From contig CAZINW010000005.1 of NCBI GenBank assembly GCA_964540765.1, positions 1 through 64,000 on the forward strand: a stretch of DNA of 64,000 bases, in the 5' to 3' direction. The notes beneath the pieces were generated by a model. The model was not told the origin of the DNA. It ran no database searches and worked only from the letters and a program-made list of their open reading frames with translations. The position numbers and the translations under genes are program-made. Every line of letters starts with the position of its first letter. Positions within the stretch are counted from its first letter, which is position 1. The stretch comes from CAZJLN01 sp964540765 (lineage in GTDB: Bacteria; Chloroflexota; Anaerolineae; Anaerolineales; Anaerolineaceae). Positions 1 through 8,451 of this stretch are shown here, in pieces.

Positions 1-163
1 CGATGCTGAAGGGCTTTTCACCGATGCCCGGCAGCCAGGCCATCACGTATTGCCCTGGTTGTACTTTGGGAAGGGGGGTATTAAAGACCAGGGTCTGCGT
101 GTATGCGTTCTCCTGCCGCACTTCCTGCACGCGGAAAGCGTTAAACAAACTGGTTGGCTTCAT
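1..163 (-). CDS. pyrK: Dihydroorotate dehydrogenase electron transfer subunit PyrK (partial, N-terminus only)
   Basis: The reverse strand from the ATG at 163 reads MKPTSLFNAFRVQEV, continues to a PGQYVMAW motif and then to GEKPFSI at the window edge. This is the start of the FAD-binding domain of the PyrK iron-sulfur flavoprotein, which passes electrons from class 1B PyrD to NAD. The ATG overlaps the pyrD stop codon in an ATGA arrangement, so the two subunits are probably translationally coupled. The 2Fe-2S cysteines would lie beyond the window. Identification rests on about 54 residues plus the strong context next to a class 1B PyrD. Confidence 0.85.
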   Translation of the reverse strand, partial: MKPTSLFNAFRVQEVRQENAYTQTLVFNTPLPKVQPGQYVMAWLPGIGEKPFSI

Positions 164-1086
164 TTTTGTAAAGCCTTCCCGCGCATTTGCGCTACGGATT
201 CATAATCACTTTCCTGCATGAAATCCCGCAGTTCGTTGTGGCAGTGGTAGAAGGCGAAGGGTCCGTCCTTCCAAACCATTGAACCAATCCCCACCAGGGT
301 GGCGCCTGCCATGATCATCTCGGCAGCATCCACTCCGCTGTTCACCCCACCGGTGCCGATGATGGGCACGGATACGCTTAGAGCGATTTCAGCCACGCAG
401 CGCAGCGCGATTGGTTTGAGCGCCGGTCCGGAAAGTCCACCGCTGCGGTTCTTCAAGACAGGCATGCCGGCATAGGCGTCAATCAGCATGGCTGGCATGG
501 TATTGACCGCAGTGATGGCATCCGCGCCTTCAGCCACAACCGCCCGTGCAATTGCACCAATATCCGGTACGTTGGGCGCCAGTTTGATGCTGATCGGCAG
601 CCCCACCGCTCTTCTCACCTCGCGGGTGACCGCTGCGGCACTCTCCGCTGTCGCCGAGAAGGGCGTACCAAGTTCACTCGCCACGTTTGGGCAGGAGATA
701 TTGACCTCGATCAAATCCGGTTCAGCTCCGGCAATGATCCTTGCCACCTCGCCAAACTGTTCAAGCGTTGGAGCAAAAATGCTGGCAAACAAAGGTACCC
801 CCAAGGGCGCCAGCCGTTTCTTTGTTTCCTGCAGGACAGATACTTCCTCAACCGCGCCCGGGTTTGTCAGACCGATGGCGTTGATCACCCCGCCTTCCCA
901 GGCTAGTGCCACCGGGTTGTCATGCCCGGTGCGGGGTTCTGGTCCGCAGCTTTTGGAGGTGACTGCCCCGGCACCCTCGCGGGCACAGCGTTCCATCAGG
1001 CTTGGACTGGTGCCCAGGATGCCGGATGCCAGCGCGAATGGGTTGGCAAGATGCAGGTGAAGGAAGAATGTGCTCAAATCAGGCAT
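160..1086 (-). CDS. pyrD: Dihydroorotate dehydrogenase, class 1B catalytic subunit
   Basis: A 308-residue FMN TIM-barrel enzyme that oxidises dihydroorotate to orotate, the fourth step of UMP synthesis. The N-terminus has the ANPFALASGILG stretch typical of class 1 enzymes, a TSKSCGPEPR flavin/substrate segment near residues 43-52, and NISCPNV around 129-135. In that last motif Cys132 is the class 1 catalytic base. The C-terminal part carries the phosphate-binding GTGGVNSG loop. Length and the adjoining pyrK identify the heterotetrameric, NAD-dependent class 1B form. The gene is expressed from the same operon as pyrC, pyrB and pyrFE, with only 2 bases after the pyrFE stop. Confidence 0.95.
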   Translation of the reverse strand: MPDLSTFFLHLHLANPFALASGILGTSPSLMERCAREGAGAVTSKSCGPEPRTGHDNPVALAWEGGVINAIGLTNPGAVEEVSVLQETKKRLAPLGVPLFASIFAPTLEQFGEVARIIAGAEPDLIEVNISCPNVASELGTPFSATAESAAAVTREVRRAVGLPISIKLAPNVPDIGAIARAVVAEGADAITAVNTMPAMLIDAYAGMPVLKNRSGGLSGPALKPIALRCVAEIALSVSVPIIGTGGVNSGVDAAEMIMAGATLVGIGSMVWKDGPFAFYHCHNELRDFMQESDYESVAQMRGKALQK

Positions 1087-1088
1087 GA

Positions 1089-2480
1089 CTATTCCTGCAG
1101 GTAAGCCGTCACGGAGGCATGTGTGTCCGCATCGATCAGTGCATGCGCTTTGAGTGTGTCCAGTATCTCGTAGATATCCAGCACCGGGTGCACGCGCAAG
1201 TCATGCTCTGCCATGGATGCGATGCCGCCCTGTTTGCGATCCACCAGCACGACCACGTCATCCACGCGCAAGTCAACACTGCGCAGAGTCTCGGCCGCGG
1301 TCAGGATGCTGCCACCACTAGTAATGACGTCTTCCATCAGCACTGCGATCTGACCGGGTTGATAAGCCCCTTCGATCATCTGACCAGTGCCGTGTGTTTT
1401 AGCTTCCTTGCGTGGGTAGATCAGCGGCATCCCCAGCTTCCAGGCAGCCACCGCGCTGAGGGGTAGGGCGGCATAAGGCACACCCGCCACCAGGTCAAAC
1501 TGCAGGGTCTGTAAAATCTCAAGATAGGCTGCTGTTGCCTGCTTGAACAAATCTGGGAACGAAATCACGCGCCTGAGGTCGATGTAAATGGGGGACTGCC
1601 TGCCGGAGGCGAGCGTGAAACTGCCAAAGCACACGCAGCCATGTTCGAAAAGTTGGAGGATCAGGCGTTCATGGTCGCTCGGGGTTGTAATGGGGGTGAA
1701 ACCAGTGCGCACCGCGTTGATGGCATCCCTGAAGTCCAAGGCAGCCTGGTGGGGGTCGGCGGCGTAAATCACAGAACGCGAAACGGGAATGATCATACCC
1801 ATGCCATCCGAGCGCAGCCCTGCCTGCAGTGCCAGTGCCAGGTCACCACCCTGGGCACCCACGCCGGGTGCCAGAAACCAGTGCTCCGGGCAGATGGTGC
1901 GGATTTGCTGCAGGGCATCAGGTTGGGTGGCTCCGATCACGAAACCAACCTGGTCAGGGCTGCCCCAAGCTTTAGCTGTTTGTGCGATGAATTTGAAGAG
2001 GGGCGGGTCACCATGCTGCTGGATCTCCTTGGCAGAGGGGTTGGAAGTCTGGCAGAGGATGAATACGGCTTTATCCGGGTCCTTTAGGAAGGGTTTGATG
2101 CTGTCCTGTCCCAGGTAGGGGCTGAGGGTGACGGCATCAGCGCCGTACTGCTCATACGTTGCACGTGCATAGGCATCCGCGGTGGAGCCAATATCCCCAC
2201 GCTTGGCATCCAGCAGGACAGGAATGCCTGCTGGGATGGCTGCCAGGGTCTTCTGCAGCGCTCGCAGCCCCGCAGGACCAGCCTGTTCATAAAAGGCAAT
2301 GTTAGGTTTGTAGCAGCACACCAGGTCGGCTGTCTGTGCGATCAAGGCATTGCCCCATGCCACCAGGCTTGCTTCGAGATCCTCAGATGGCGGCAGCCGG
2401 TCAAGTTGGGGATCCAACCCGACACACAGCAGTGAATTGTTGTGCCGGGCGGCTTCAGTCACTTTTGCGAAAAAATTCAT
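1089..2480 (-). CDS. pyrFE: Bifunctional orotidine-5'-phosphate decarboxylase / orotate phosphoribosyltransferase (PyrF-PyrE fusion)
   Basis: A fusion protein of 463 residues. Residues 1 to about 268 are a type 2 OMP decarboxylase, with LLCVGLDPQLDRLP near the start and the catalytic DAKRGD motif at about 91-96. Residues 275-463 are an orotate phosphoribosyltransferase, with the PRPP-binding motif LMEDVITSGGS at about 381-391. The enzyme would carry out the last two steps to UMP, with the two domains in the reverse of reaction order (decarboxylase first), as in some other bacterial fusions. The start at 2480 is preferred over an upstream ATG at 2492, because the GGGAGG ribosome site lies directly before it and inside the longer reading frame. 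It follows pyrB after 15 bases. Confidence 0.93.
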   Translation of the reverse strand: MNFFAKVTEAARHNNSLLCVGLDPQLDRLPPSEDLEASLVAWGNALIAQTADLVCCYKPNIAFYEQAGPAGLRALQKTLAAIPAGIPVLLDAKRGDIGSTADAYARATYEQYGADAVTLSPYLGQDSIKPFLKDPDKAVFILCQTSNPSAKEIQQHGDPPLFKFIAQTAKAWGSPDQVGFVIGATQPDALQQIRTICPEHWFLAPGVGAQGGDLALALQAGLRSDGMGMIIPVSRSVIYAADPHQAALDFRDAINAVRTGFTPITTPSDHERLILQLFEHGCVCFGSFTLASGRQSPIYIDLRRVISFPDLFKQATAAYLEILQTLQFDLVAGVPYAALPLSAVAAWKLGMPLIYPRKEAKTHGTGQMIEGAYQPGQIAVLMEDVITSGGSILTAAETLRSVDLRVDDVVVLVDRKQGGIASMAEHDLRVHPVLDIYEILDTLKAHALIDADTHASVTAYLQE

Positions 2481-2495
2481 ACAACCTCCCATTCC

Positions 2496-3491
2496 TTATG
2501 CCTGACCAAGCACCACTGCCAGCAGTGCCATGCGGATGAACATCCCGTTTTGCACCTGCCTGAAGTAGGCAGCGCGCGGGTCTCTATCAACTTTGTAATG
2601 GATCTCACCCACGCGCGGCAGGGGGTGCATCACGATCATTTTCTCTTTGGCCATCGTCAGCAATTCCGGGGTGATCTCGAAGTAGTTTTTGACTTCCTCG
2701 TACTGCGCCAGGTCGTTGAAGCGCTCCTTCTGGATGCGGGTGACATAGAGCACATCTGCGTTCTCGATCACGTCCTGTACCTTGCTGGTCTCGCGCACCT
2801 TGATACCCCGGTCGATCAGATCATTCATCAGATCCAACGGCAGGCGCAGGGTATCCGGAGAGACAAAGCGCAAAGAGACGTCATATTGCGAGAGCAGTCT
2901 GGTCAGGCTGTGGACGGTGCGTCCGTAGCGCAGGTCGCCTACCATAGCAACCTTCAACCCGTCGATCCTGCCCAGTTCCTTCTGAATGGTATAGAGATCG
3001 AGCAGCGCCTGGGTGGGGTGTTCACCCGCCCCGTCGCCGGCATTGATGATGGGCACGTGTGCGTACTTGGCGGCACTTGCAGAAGATCCAATCTCCGGGT
3101 GGCGCAGCACGATCACGTCGCAGTACTGTTCCAGAGTCAGCATGCTGTCGATCAGCGATTCACCCTTGGAGACCGAGGAGTACTGAATGCCTTCGGTGAT
3201 GGGGATGACTTTGCCGCCCAGGCGTTCCATGGCAGCGATGAAGGAGGAACTGGTGCGTGTGCTGGGTTCATAGAAGATACATGCCAGGGTATAACCCTTG
3301 AGCAGATCGCAGGTGCCCCAGCGGTTGACCATTTCAGCCATCTCGTCTGCGCGCGTAAAGATATACTCCAAATCGTTCTTGCTGAACTGGCTTACGCTGA
3401 GGATGTCTTGTTGATAAAATCCGTTCCTGACTTTGGGTTCGCGCTGGAAGGCGTCCAGGTTGAAAAGAGGGGATAAGGGTTTGTGTTCCAT
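2496..3491 (-). CDS. pyrB: Aspartate carbamoyltransferase catalytic subunit
   Basis: A 331-residue enzyme that condenses carbamoyl phosphate with aspartate, the first committed step of pyrimidine synthesis. Visible signatures are EPSTRTSSSF at about 75-84 (carbamoyl-phosphate binding), HPTQALLDLYT in the middle, a polar second domain with KVAMVGDLRYGRT, and HPLPRVGEI toward the C-terminus (aspartate side). An AGGAGA ribosome site precedes the ATG. No pyrI regulatory subunit gene lies next to it, so the catalytic trimer may act alone or bind dihydroorotase as in other bacteria. The second gene of the pyrC-B-FE-D-K operon. Confidence 0.95.
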   Translation of the reverse strand: MEHKPLSPLFNLDAFQREPKVRNGFYQQDILSVSQFSKNDLEYIFTRADEMAEMVNRWGTCDLLKGYTLACIFYEPSTRTSSSFIAAMERLGGKVIPITEGIQYSSVSKGESLIDSMLTLEQYCDVIVLRHPEIGSSASAAKYAHVPIINAGDGAGEHPTQALLDLYTIQKELGRIDGLKVAMVGDLRYGRTVHSLTRLLSQYDVSLRFVSPDTLRLPLDLMNDLIDRGIKVRETSKVQDVIENADVLYVTRIQKERFNDLAQYEEVKNYFEITPELLTMAKEKMIVMHPLPRVGEIHYKVDRDPRAAYFRQVQNGMFIRMALLAVVLGQA

Positions 3492-3512
3492 GGCTTGAAT
3501 CTCCTGTATAAA

Positions 3513-4598
3513 TTAAGGTTTGTATGACAGCACTTGACCGTCTTTGAAGACTTCTTTTCCTTTAAATATAACGCGGACGAGGCGACCGGTCATTTTCCAA
3601 TCCTTGAAGGGCGACCAGCCGCATTTGGTGTAAAGGGGGTGATCGGGGAAGGTGTAGCTGGCTTTCTCATCCACCTCGATGTAAGTATGAGGCTGCATTG
3701 GAAGGTTGTAAATACGGCGTGGATTGGTGTAGAGTAAGTCCAGCAGGCGTGTATAGGTCAGGCGCTCTTCCGAGGCGGCAGTGAGCATCAGCGGCAGGGT
3801 GGATTCCAGACCCGGCACGCCGGGGGGGGCCGGTTGGGGCACGGCATGCCGTGCCCCTACATTGTCCTTATGATTTATTGACACCATTTCCATTCCTTTT
3901 TCGGACAAGGTGTGGGGGGCATGGTCGCTGGCGATACAGTCGATGGTGGTGTTGAGGTGCTGCCAGAGCGCGTCTACATCGGATTGGGCTGCCAGGTGCG
4001 GGCGCATGTCTGCCAGCGCACCCAGGCGGGCAGCGTCTGCCTGCGTGAGGAAGAGGTGATGGGGAGTGACCTCACAGGTCACAGGCAGACCGCGGGATTT
4101 GGCATCTGCAATCAGCTCAATCTCGTCTTTGCGGCTGATGTGGCAGAAGTGAACCGGGCGTTGGTAAATGGCTGCCATGGCGATCCCGACAGCAACCGAG
4201 TCTCCCTCGGCGTGCAGGGCGACCACCTTGTTTGCCGGCCAGGTCTGCATGATGCGGGCAAGGTTGGACAACCCCTGCACCTGCAGGGGACCGTAAGTGG
4301 CGTCCATGTAGACTTTGAGCGCAGGGGCGTGCTCAGCCAAGGCTGGCAGTTCGTGGATATGTTCTGATGAGGCGCCGGCATATAAAAAAACATCGCACAG
4401 ACTCTCTTTTTGGGCTTGTGTCTGTGCGATGCGCCAATTGTTTAACGTCACCAGGGGTGGCTGGGTGTTTGGCATGGCGAGAAGGGTGGTGAAACCGCCT
4501 GCCAGGGCAGCTGCCGTGCCTGTGCGAAAATCCTCTTTGTGTTCACCGCCAGGCACGCGCAGGTGAACATGCACATCGACCAACCCGGGAAATCTCAT
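3513..4598 (-). CDS. pyrC: Dihydroorotase (short form, with a palindrome-encoded insertion)
   Basis: Amidohydrolase-superfamily dihydroorotase of 361 residues, making dihydroorotate from carbamoyl aspartate. The zinc-binding start DVHVHLRVPGGEHKEDF (His10, His12) lies right at the N-terminus, so the usual small N-terminal beta-domain is absent. MPNTQPP, VTPHHLF and SDHAPHT follow as expected. Between SDHAPHTLSEK and the conserved GVPGLESTLPL there is an extra stretch of roughly 20 residues. Its GARHAVPQ part (about 248-255) is encoded by the 22-bp palindrome at 3836-3857. The first gene of the pyrimidine operon. The ribosome site is weak, and the ATG at 4598 is chosen because the metal-site motif starts a few residues later. 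Confidence 0.92.
   Translation of the reverse strand: MRFPGLVDVHVHLRVPGGEHKEDFRTGTAAALAGGFTTLLAMPNTQPPLVTLNNWRIAQTQAQKESLCDVFLYAGASSEHIHELPALAEHAPALKVYMDATYGPLQVQGLSNLARIMQTWPANKVVALHAEGDSVAVGIAMAAIYQRPVHFCHISRKDEIELIADAKSRGLPVTCEVTPHHLFLTQADAARLGALADMRPHLAAQSDVDALWQHLNTTIDCIASDHAPHTLSEKGMEMVSINHKDNVGARHAVPQPAPPGVPGLESTLPLMLTAASEERLTYTRLLDLLYTNPRRIYNLPMQPHTYIEVDEKASYTFPDHPLYTKCGWSPFKDWKMTGRLVRVIFKGKEVFKDGQVLSYKP
3836..3857. repeat. Perfect 22-bp GC-rich palindrome inside pyrC
   Basis: The arms GGGGCACGGCA and TGCCGTGCCCC form a perfect inverted repeat without a spacer. It lies inside the coding sequence and is read in frame as GARHAVPQ. GC-rich palindromes of this kind behave as REP/MITE-like interspersed elements in other genomes. 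Here it accounts for part of a non-conserved insertion in dihydroorotase. Confidence 0.75.
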
Positions 4599-5046
4599 GC
4601 GATACCGTCTTTCGTCAACAATTTAAACTTATTGAATTTATCATCAATGAACAATATCGTCAAGCGATTGGTGCAAAGGAGTTGGAGAGATAAAAAAGTC
4701 GTTAGTCAGTAGATAGATAGTCGAATAGTCAGATCGTCATATTGTCCGGTAGTGGCTGGTTTGTGCATGAAATGAGTCTGGGAGTAACAGACCCAAAAAA
4801 ACAGTCTTTCATTGCAAAAGAAGGGCAGATGAATATGTAGTTTTGGTTTCAAGCAACCATTTTGAACTACGCGCTATATAAATACTTCTGAAATGTCCAG
4901 CCTGTCACACCCGCGGTATCAAAAGCAAGCCCGAAAGTCAAATTTGCAGTGATCCCTAAAAAATGATACTTTTTTAGCACTTTCGATTCATGACAATTCA
5001 TATTGTGGTATGATATTGTAAAAGAAATGAAAAAGGAGGCAATCAT
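4599..5046. other. Intergenic region between the divergent pyr operon and the usp-like gene
   Basis: This 448-bp AT-rich spacer separates two divergent transcription units, so both promoters should lie here. At 4698-4755 there is a run of short imperfect repeats of the type TAGTCAGT/ATAGTCG/AATAGTCAG/ATCGTCAT. Near 4990-5019 an ATGACA and a TATTGT hexamer, 18 bases apart, could form a weak promoter for the plus-strand gene. No PyrR-type attenuator was recognised before pyrC. Confidence 0.4.
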
Positions 5047-5358
5047 TTGAAAAGAATATTGGTTCCTTTAGCTGGATCCGAAGTGTCAGAAGGTGTTTTA
5101 ACGCTGGTAACCATGTTCGTTAATGGTAACAAAACTGAAGTTATCCTTTTGCCTGTGGTCGAATACCCCGCCCCATTGTATTCTGATCATCGTGATGACA
5201 AAACATCTACCAATCCTGACCTTATAAAAACGATCCAGAATTGTAATTTCAACTTATGGGAAAAGTTGAAGTGTTCAGGGGGGATTGATGCAATTATCGA
5301 CCGAGTGCTTAACGAAGCCAAAGCTCCTGAGATCCTTACCCACTGTGGAACTAACTGA
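5047..5358 (+). CDS. Universal stress protein-like protein, C-terminally truncated
   Basis: A 103-residue product starting at a TTG behind a good AAAAGGAGG ribosome site. The N-terminus MKRILVPLAGSEVSEGVL matches the first beta-strand and loop of UspA-type nucleotide-binding proteins. Complete members are about 140-150 residues and end with a GxxGxxxxxxxxGS nucleotide loop. That part is missing, and the reading frame closes after APEILTHCGTN. It is either a degenerating gene or a minimal variant. It stands 43 bases before degV in the same direction. Confidence 0.5.
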   Translation: MKRILVPLAGSEVSEGVLTLVTMFVNGNKTEVILLPVVEYPAPLYSDHRDDKTSTNPDLIKTIQNCNFNLWEKLKCSGGIDAIIDRVLNEAKAPEILTHCGTN

Positions 5359-5401
5359 TCATCTAATGCGCATCGTTAAAATTGAAATTTAGAAAAAACA
5401 T

Positions 5402-6307
5402 ATGAATGAAACCAATGATATCGAAAAAACAACAAAGGACCATGCACAGACGGTTGCCATTGTGACTGATAGCGTTGCCCAGGTACCAGCGGAGATCGCG
5501 CGGCAATTGGATATTACGGTTATACCATTTACATTAAATATTAATGGACGGTCATACCTGGATGGCGCTGACCTGGCACCTACGGAACTATATCGCCGCA
5601 TGCGCATGGAAACAATCATTCCGACCACTGCCGGTCCATCGCTCGGGCAGTATCAGGAGGTATTTCGTGCGCGCTTGCAAGCCGGGGCACAGGCTGTCCT
5701 GTGTGTGGTCCTTTCCAAAAACTTAAGTTCCTCTTATAACATTGCCTGCCTGGCAGCTAAACAAGTGCTGGCTGATTTCCCCGAGTGTGCAATTGAGGTG
5801 CTGGATAGTCAGAAGGTGACAATCGCCCAGGGATTTATTGCCATTGCTGCAGCTCGTGCTGCAGCAGAGGGTAAATCTCTGGCAGAGGTACTGCAAGTGG
5901 CTCGCGAAGTAATGCCCCACACTGGCATTGCTGCCACATTGGAAACTCTGGAATATCTGGAGCGCGGTGGGCGTATTGGCAAGGCTGCTTACATGTTGGG
6001 AAGCCTAATTGACATCAAACCTGTTCTGATGATCGATGAGCAAGGTAAAGTATCCCCCATACGCAAAGTGCGTGGTGAAAATCGTGCATTGCAAGCCATT
6101 ATGGATCAAGTACAACAGCTAGTTAACGGCAGCCAACATATTTACCTGGCTATCCTGGAAGCGGACGCGCCTGAGCGGGCTGCCCGATTGGAGGAGTTGG
6201 TCCTGCAAAAGCTGCAGCCGCTAAAGATTTTTCATTCGGAACTTACCCCGGTGATGGGTGTACACACGGGGCCTGGCGTGATCGGTCTGGCTTATTGCTA
6301 TGAGTAG
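5402..6307 (+). CDS. DegV family fatty-acid-binding protein
   Basis: A 301-residue protein with the DegV signature: IVTDSVAQVPAEIA near residue 20, IPFTLNINGRSYLDG, a TTAGPS loop at about 79-84, VLDSQKV and the ETLEYLERGGRIG segment near 180-193. DegV/FakB proteins bind a single fatty acid and hand it to a FakA kinase for phospholipid synthesis. No fakA is seen here, but the next gene is a PlsY-type acyltransferase, which fits a lipid role. The ribosome site is weak. The ATG at 5402 leaves about 15 non-conserved residues before the first strand, so a slightly later start is possible. Confidence 0.88.
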   Translation: MNETNDIEKTTKDHAQTVAIVTDSVAQVPAEIARQLDITVIPFTLNINGRSYLDGADLAPTELYRRMRMETIIPTTAGPSLGQYQEVFRARLQAGAQAVLCVVLSKNLSSSYNIACLAAKQVLADFPECAIEVLDSQKVTIAQGFIAIAAARAAAEGKSLAEVLQVAREVMPHTGIAATLETLEYLERGGRIGKAAYMLGSLIDIKPVLMIDEQGKVSPIRKVRGENRALQAIMDQVQQLVNGSQHIYLAILEADAPERAARLEELVLQKLQPLKIFHSELTPVMGVHTGPGVIGLAYCYE

Positions 6308-6324
6308 GAAATGGGTTTTGTTCC

Positions 6325-6987
6325 ATGTTGCGTTCCATTTTCGGCATCAGCATTGGTTATCTCCTTGGTTCAATTCCTACGGCATATCTGGCTGGTAGGT
6401 GGATCAAGGGAATAGATTTGCGCAAATATGGCAGCGGTACAGCCAGTGCATCGATGGTATGGGAACATGTTGCCCATTGGGCGCTCTTCCCGGTCGCCTT
6501 ATTTGATATTATTAAAGCTGCCTTCGCCGCCTGGTTGGGAATGAAACTGGGCGATGGAGTGACAGTCGCCACAATTGCTGGACTGGCGGCGGTCATTGGG
6601 CACAATTGGTCTATTTTCCTTAATTTTACTGGAGGCAGGGGATTAAGCCCATTTATTGGTGTGCTGTTGGTTGTTTTTCCCTTGGGTCTTCCCTGGTTGG
6701 TGGCTTTCCTTGCAGTTGGTTATTTTCTCGGGGATTCTGCTCCTTGGGCTCTGGTCAGTCTAATTACCATGCCGTTCCTGGTCAATTGGAAAGGTGGAGC
6801 AGAGGTAATTGGTTGGTCTGCCGTTACCATGGTCATAATCACACTTGTGAAGCGGTTGGAAGCGAATGGAAGACTGCTGCCTGAAGAGGCTGGAGAGCGG
6901 CGTCGAACCATTTTTATGCGCCTTTTGTTTGACCGTGATATCTCATCCCATTCTGAGTGGATCAAGCGCAGACCGGATGAACACTAA
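6325..6987 (+). CDS. PlsY-like glycerol-3-phosphate acyltransferase family membrane protein (divergent)
   Basis: A 220-residue polytopic membrane protein of the PlsY family, which acylates glycerol-3-phosphate from acyl phosphate. GYLLGSIPTAYLAGRW opens the first helix, and GHNWSIFLNFTGGRG (about 92-106) matches the second family motif GHxxxxFLxFxGGKG. The first motif, normally GSGNxGATN, reads GSGTASASM, so the substrate-side loop is altered. The C-terminal 40 residues are basic and hydrophilic. It follows degV by 17 bases, and the two may form a lipid unit. A paralogue with a changed acceptor is possible. Confidence 0.75.
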   Translation: MLRSIFGISIGYLLGSIPTAYLAGRWIKGIDLRKYGSGTASASMVWEHVAHWALFPVALFDIIKAAFAAWLGMKLGDGVTVATIAGLAAVIGHNWSIFLNFTGGRGLSPFIGVLLVVFPLGLPWLVAFLAVGYFLGDSAPWALVSLITMPFLVNWKGGAEVIGWSAVTMVIITLVKRLEANGRLLPEEAGERRRTIFMRLLFDRDISSHSEWIKRRPDEH

Positions 6988-7044
6988 TTTCAAGATGGCT
7001 TGCTATTGACTAGTATAACAGACAACTGCGTGTAAGGAGCAGAC

Positions 7045-7761
7045 ATGGAAATTCGTTTTCTGGGGCATTCATGTGTAGAAATTGTTGGAAAGCATCATAT
7101 CTTGATAGATCCTGATTTCACGCGCGATCCCTTGCCGGATGTGGAGTATATTTGCATTTCACATGCTCATCGAGACCATATCGGTCGGGTGGCAGAAGTG
7201 CCGGGTGGAATCGTGCTCGCCTCAAAAGATGTTTGTGAGATTGCGGCAAAACTTGGTGTACCGCGTGAACGCTTGCGACCGGTTCAGCCTGGCGATCAGA
7301 TGATGAACATCCACATCCTGTCTGGTTACAGCTCAAGGAACGGATTGGTTTACAGGATCTTCGTTTTACTCTTCAAGCATCGCATGCCAGAGCCATCCGG
7401 TACGCCGCTTGCCTTCCTTGTGAAAGACGAAGCCTTGCTCCTGCATAACGGTGACGCCTGTGAGGAACCTCGTGATGTGCAGCCCGATATTTTATGCCTG
7501 CCCTGGCGAATCATCCCTTATCAATCAGAACAGTACAAGGAGGCGCTTATTCAGATGGTCAGTCGTCTCCATCCCCGATATATTCTGCCCATTCACTACG
7601 ACCTGACCGGGACAGAGGGGGATCTGGACGAACTCAGCCACCGCGTCAAAACAACTTGTTTGAGTGGGAATAAGTGGTATGCCTTTGAAGGGAAAGAACT
7701 GGTGAATCAGGGCGATCAGCTCGACAGTGATCCTCAAGTTATCAACCAGCCAGGCATTTAA
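7045..7761 (+). CDS. MBL-fold metal-dependent hydrolase (UlaG-like)
   Basis: A 238-residue protein of the metallo-beta-lactamase fold. FLGHSCVEIVGKHHILIDPDF at the N-terminus, the zinc motif SHAHRDHIGR at about 39-48, HNGDACEE (Asp ligand) and the terminal PIHYD (His ligand) are all present. This pattern is that of the UlaG/YtnP-type stand-alone hydrolases, whose substrates are diverse and cannot be read from sequence. An AAGGAG ribosome site lies 7 bases before the ATG. It is the last gene of the plus-strand degV-plsY unit and converges with the DUF4405 gene. Confidence 0.85.
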   Translation: MEIRFLGHSCVEIVGKHHILIDPDFTRDPLPDVEYICISHAHRDHIGRVAEVPGGIVLASKDVCEIAAKLGVPRERLRPVQPGDQMMNIHILSGYSSRNGLVYRIFVLLFKHRMPEPSGTPLAFLVKDEALLLHNGDACEEPRDVQPDILCLPWRIIPYQSEQYKEALIQMVSRLHPRYILPIHYDLTGTEGDLDELSHRVKTTCLSGNKWYAFEGKELVNQGDQLDSDPQVINQPGI

Positions 7762-7782
7762 TGAAGTGAGGGTGTTTTGAGG

Positions 7783-8451
7783 TCATTGAAAGGGGTTGAC
7801 ATAAAAAATGGGGTGGGAATATGGTTCTGATTTCAACCCTTTACCAAACAGGCTTGCCGCGATCGCACAAACGGTTTGGGTGCTTTCTTCAGCAGTTACA
7901 GTCTTCATGTTGTTCAGCACAGAGCTCAGCCCTCCTGCCACAACCAGTAAACCCAGGGAGGCAAATCCTGCGTCTTTTAAGAATCTGCGTCGGGAAAGCT
8001 GTTCAGACGTGAGTGCTTCCCGCTTTTCTGGATGGCTGAATGCCCTGGCGACGGTGCCTTTGATCAAATCCCAGTGGAGGGCTATCTTCCAGATCAACAA
8101 TACGAGCGTAACAAAGGATGAAGCCACATGCACAATGCGCCAGGTATCATAATTCAGCAGGTTTAGACTTAGAAGTGAGGAGATCACCAGTCCTGAGACA
8201 ATGATTGTCATCACCCCCGTGGCCATCATCAAATCCAGTGTGAATCTAATCCGTATTTTGGCTTTGACACGATCCATGATCTTGCTGATGGAAACTACCC
8301 AATGCCAGTGTTGGATGAGGTGAACCAGGCAGACCAATCCGACTGCCAACCCCAGCCATTCATGCACGGTATAACCTGTAATTTGCGGTTTGAGCGCCAA
8401 TAAAAATCCTATCAATGCAAGGGCATCAATGATCCAAAAATTCTTTTTCAT
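7783..8451 (-). CDS. DUF4405-type cytochrome b-like membrane protein
   Basis: A 222-residue protein with four predicted hydrophobic segments. Histidines are placed as in cytochrome b561-like DUF4405 proteins (HEWLG near 30, HLIQHWHW near 43-50, RIVHVASS near 107, ALHWDL near 125). After the fourth segment the sequence SRRRFLKDAGFASLGLLVVAGG resembles a twin-arginine signal placed internally, and the protein ends with a cysteine-containing tail. A role as a membrane haem or electron-transfer anchor is inferred. Known relatives combine the cytochrome part with an exported tail. Convergent with the preceding hydrolase gene. Confidence 0.65.
   Translation of the reverse strand: MKKNFWIIDALALIGFLLALKPQITGYTVHEWLGLAVGLVCLVHLIQHWHWVVSISKIMDRVKAKIRIRFTLDLMMATGVMTIIVSGLVISSLLSLNLLNYDTWRIVHVASSFVTLVLLIWKIALHWDLIKGTVARAFSHPEKREALTSEQLSRRRFLKDAGFASLGLLVVAGGLSSVLNNMKTVTAEESTQTVCAIAASLFGKGLKSEPYSHPIFYVNPFQ

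Noticed and set aside
2442..3476. Long open frame on the plus strand (344 codons) antisense to pyrB
   Set aside because: It lies fully opposite a well-conserved pyrB, has no ribosome site, and its composition is that of a codon shadow (rich in His, Gln, Val).
4698..4755. Short TAGTC-type repeats as a CRISPR array
   Set aside because: The units are only 8-10 bases, imperfect and without spacers, and no cas genes are present.
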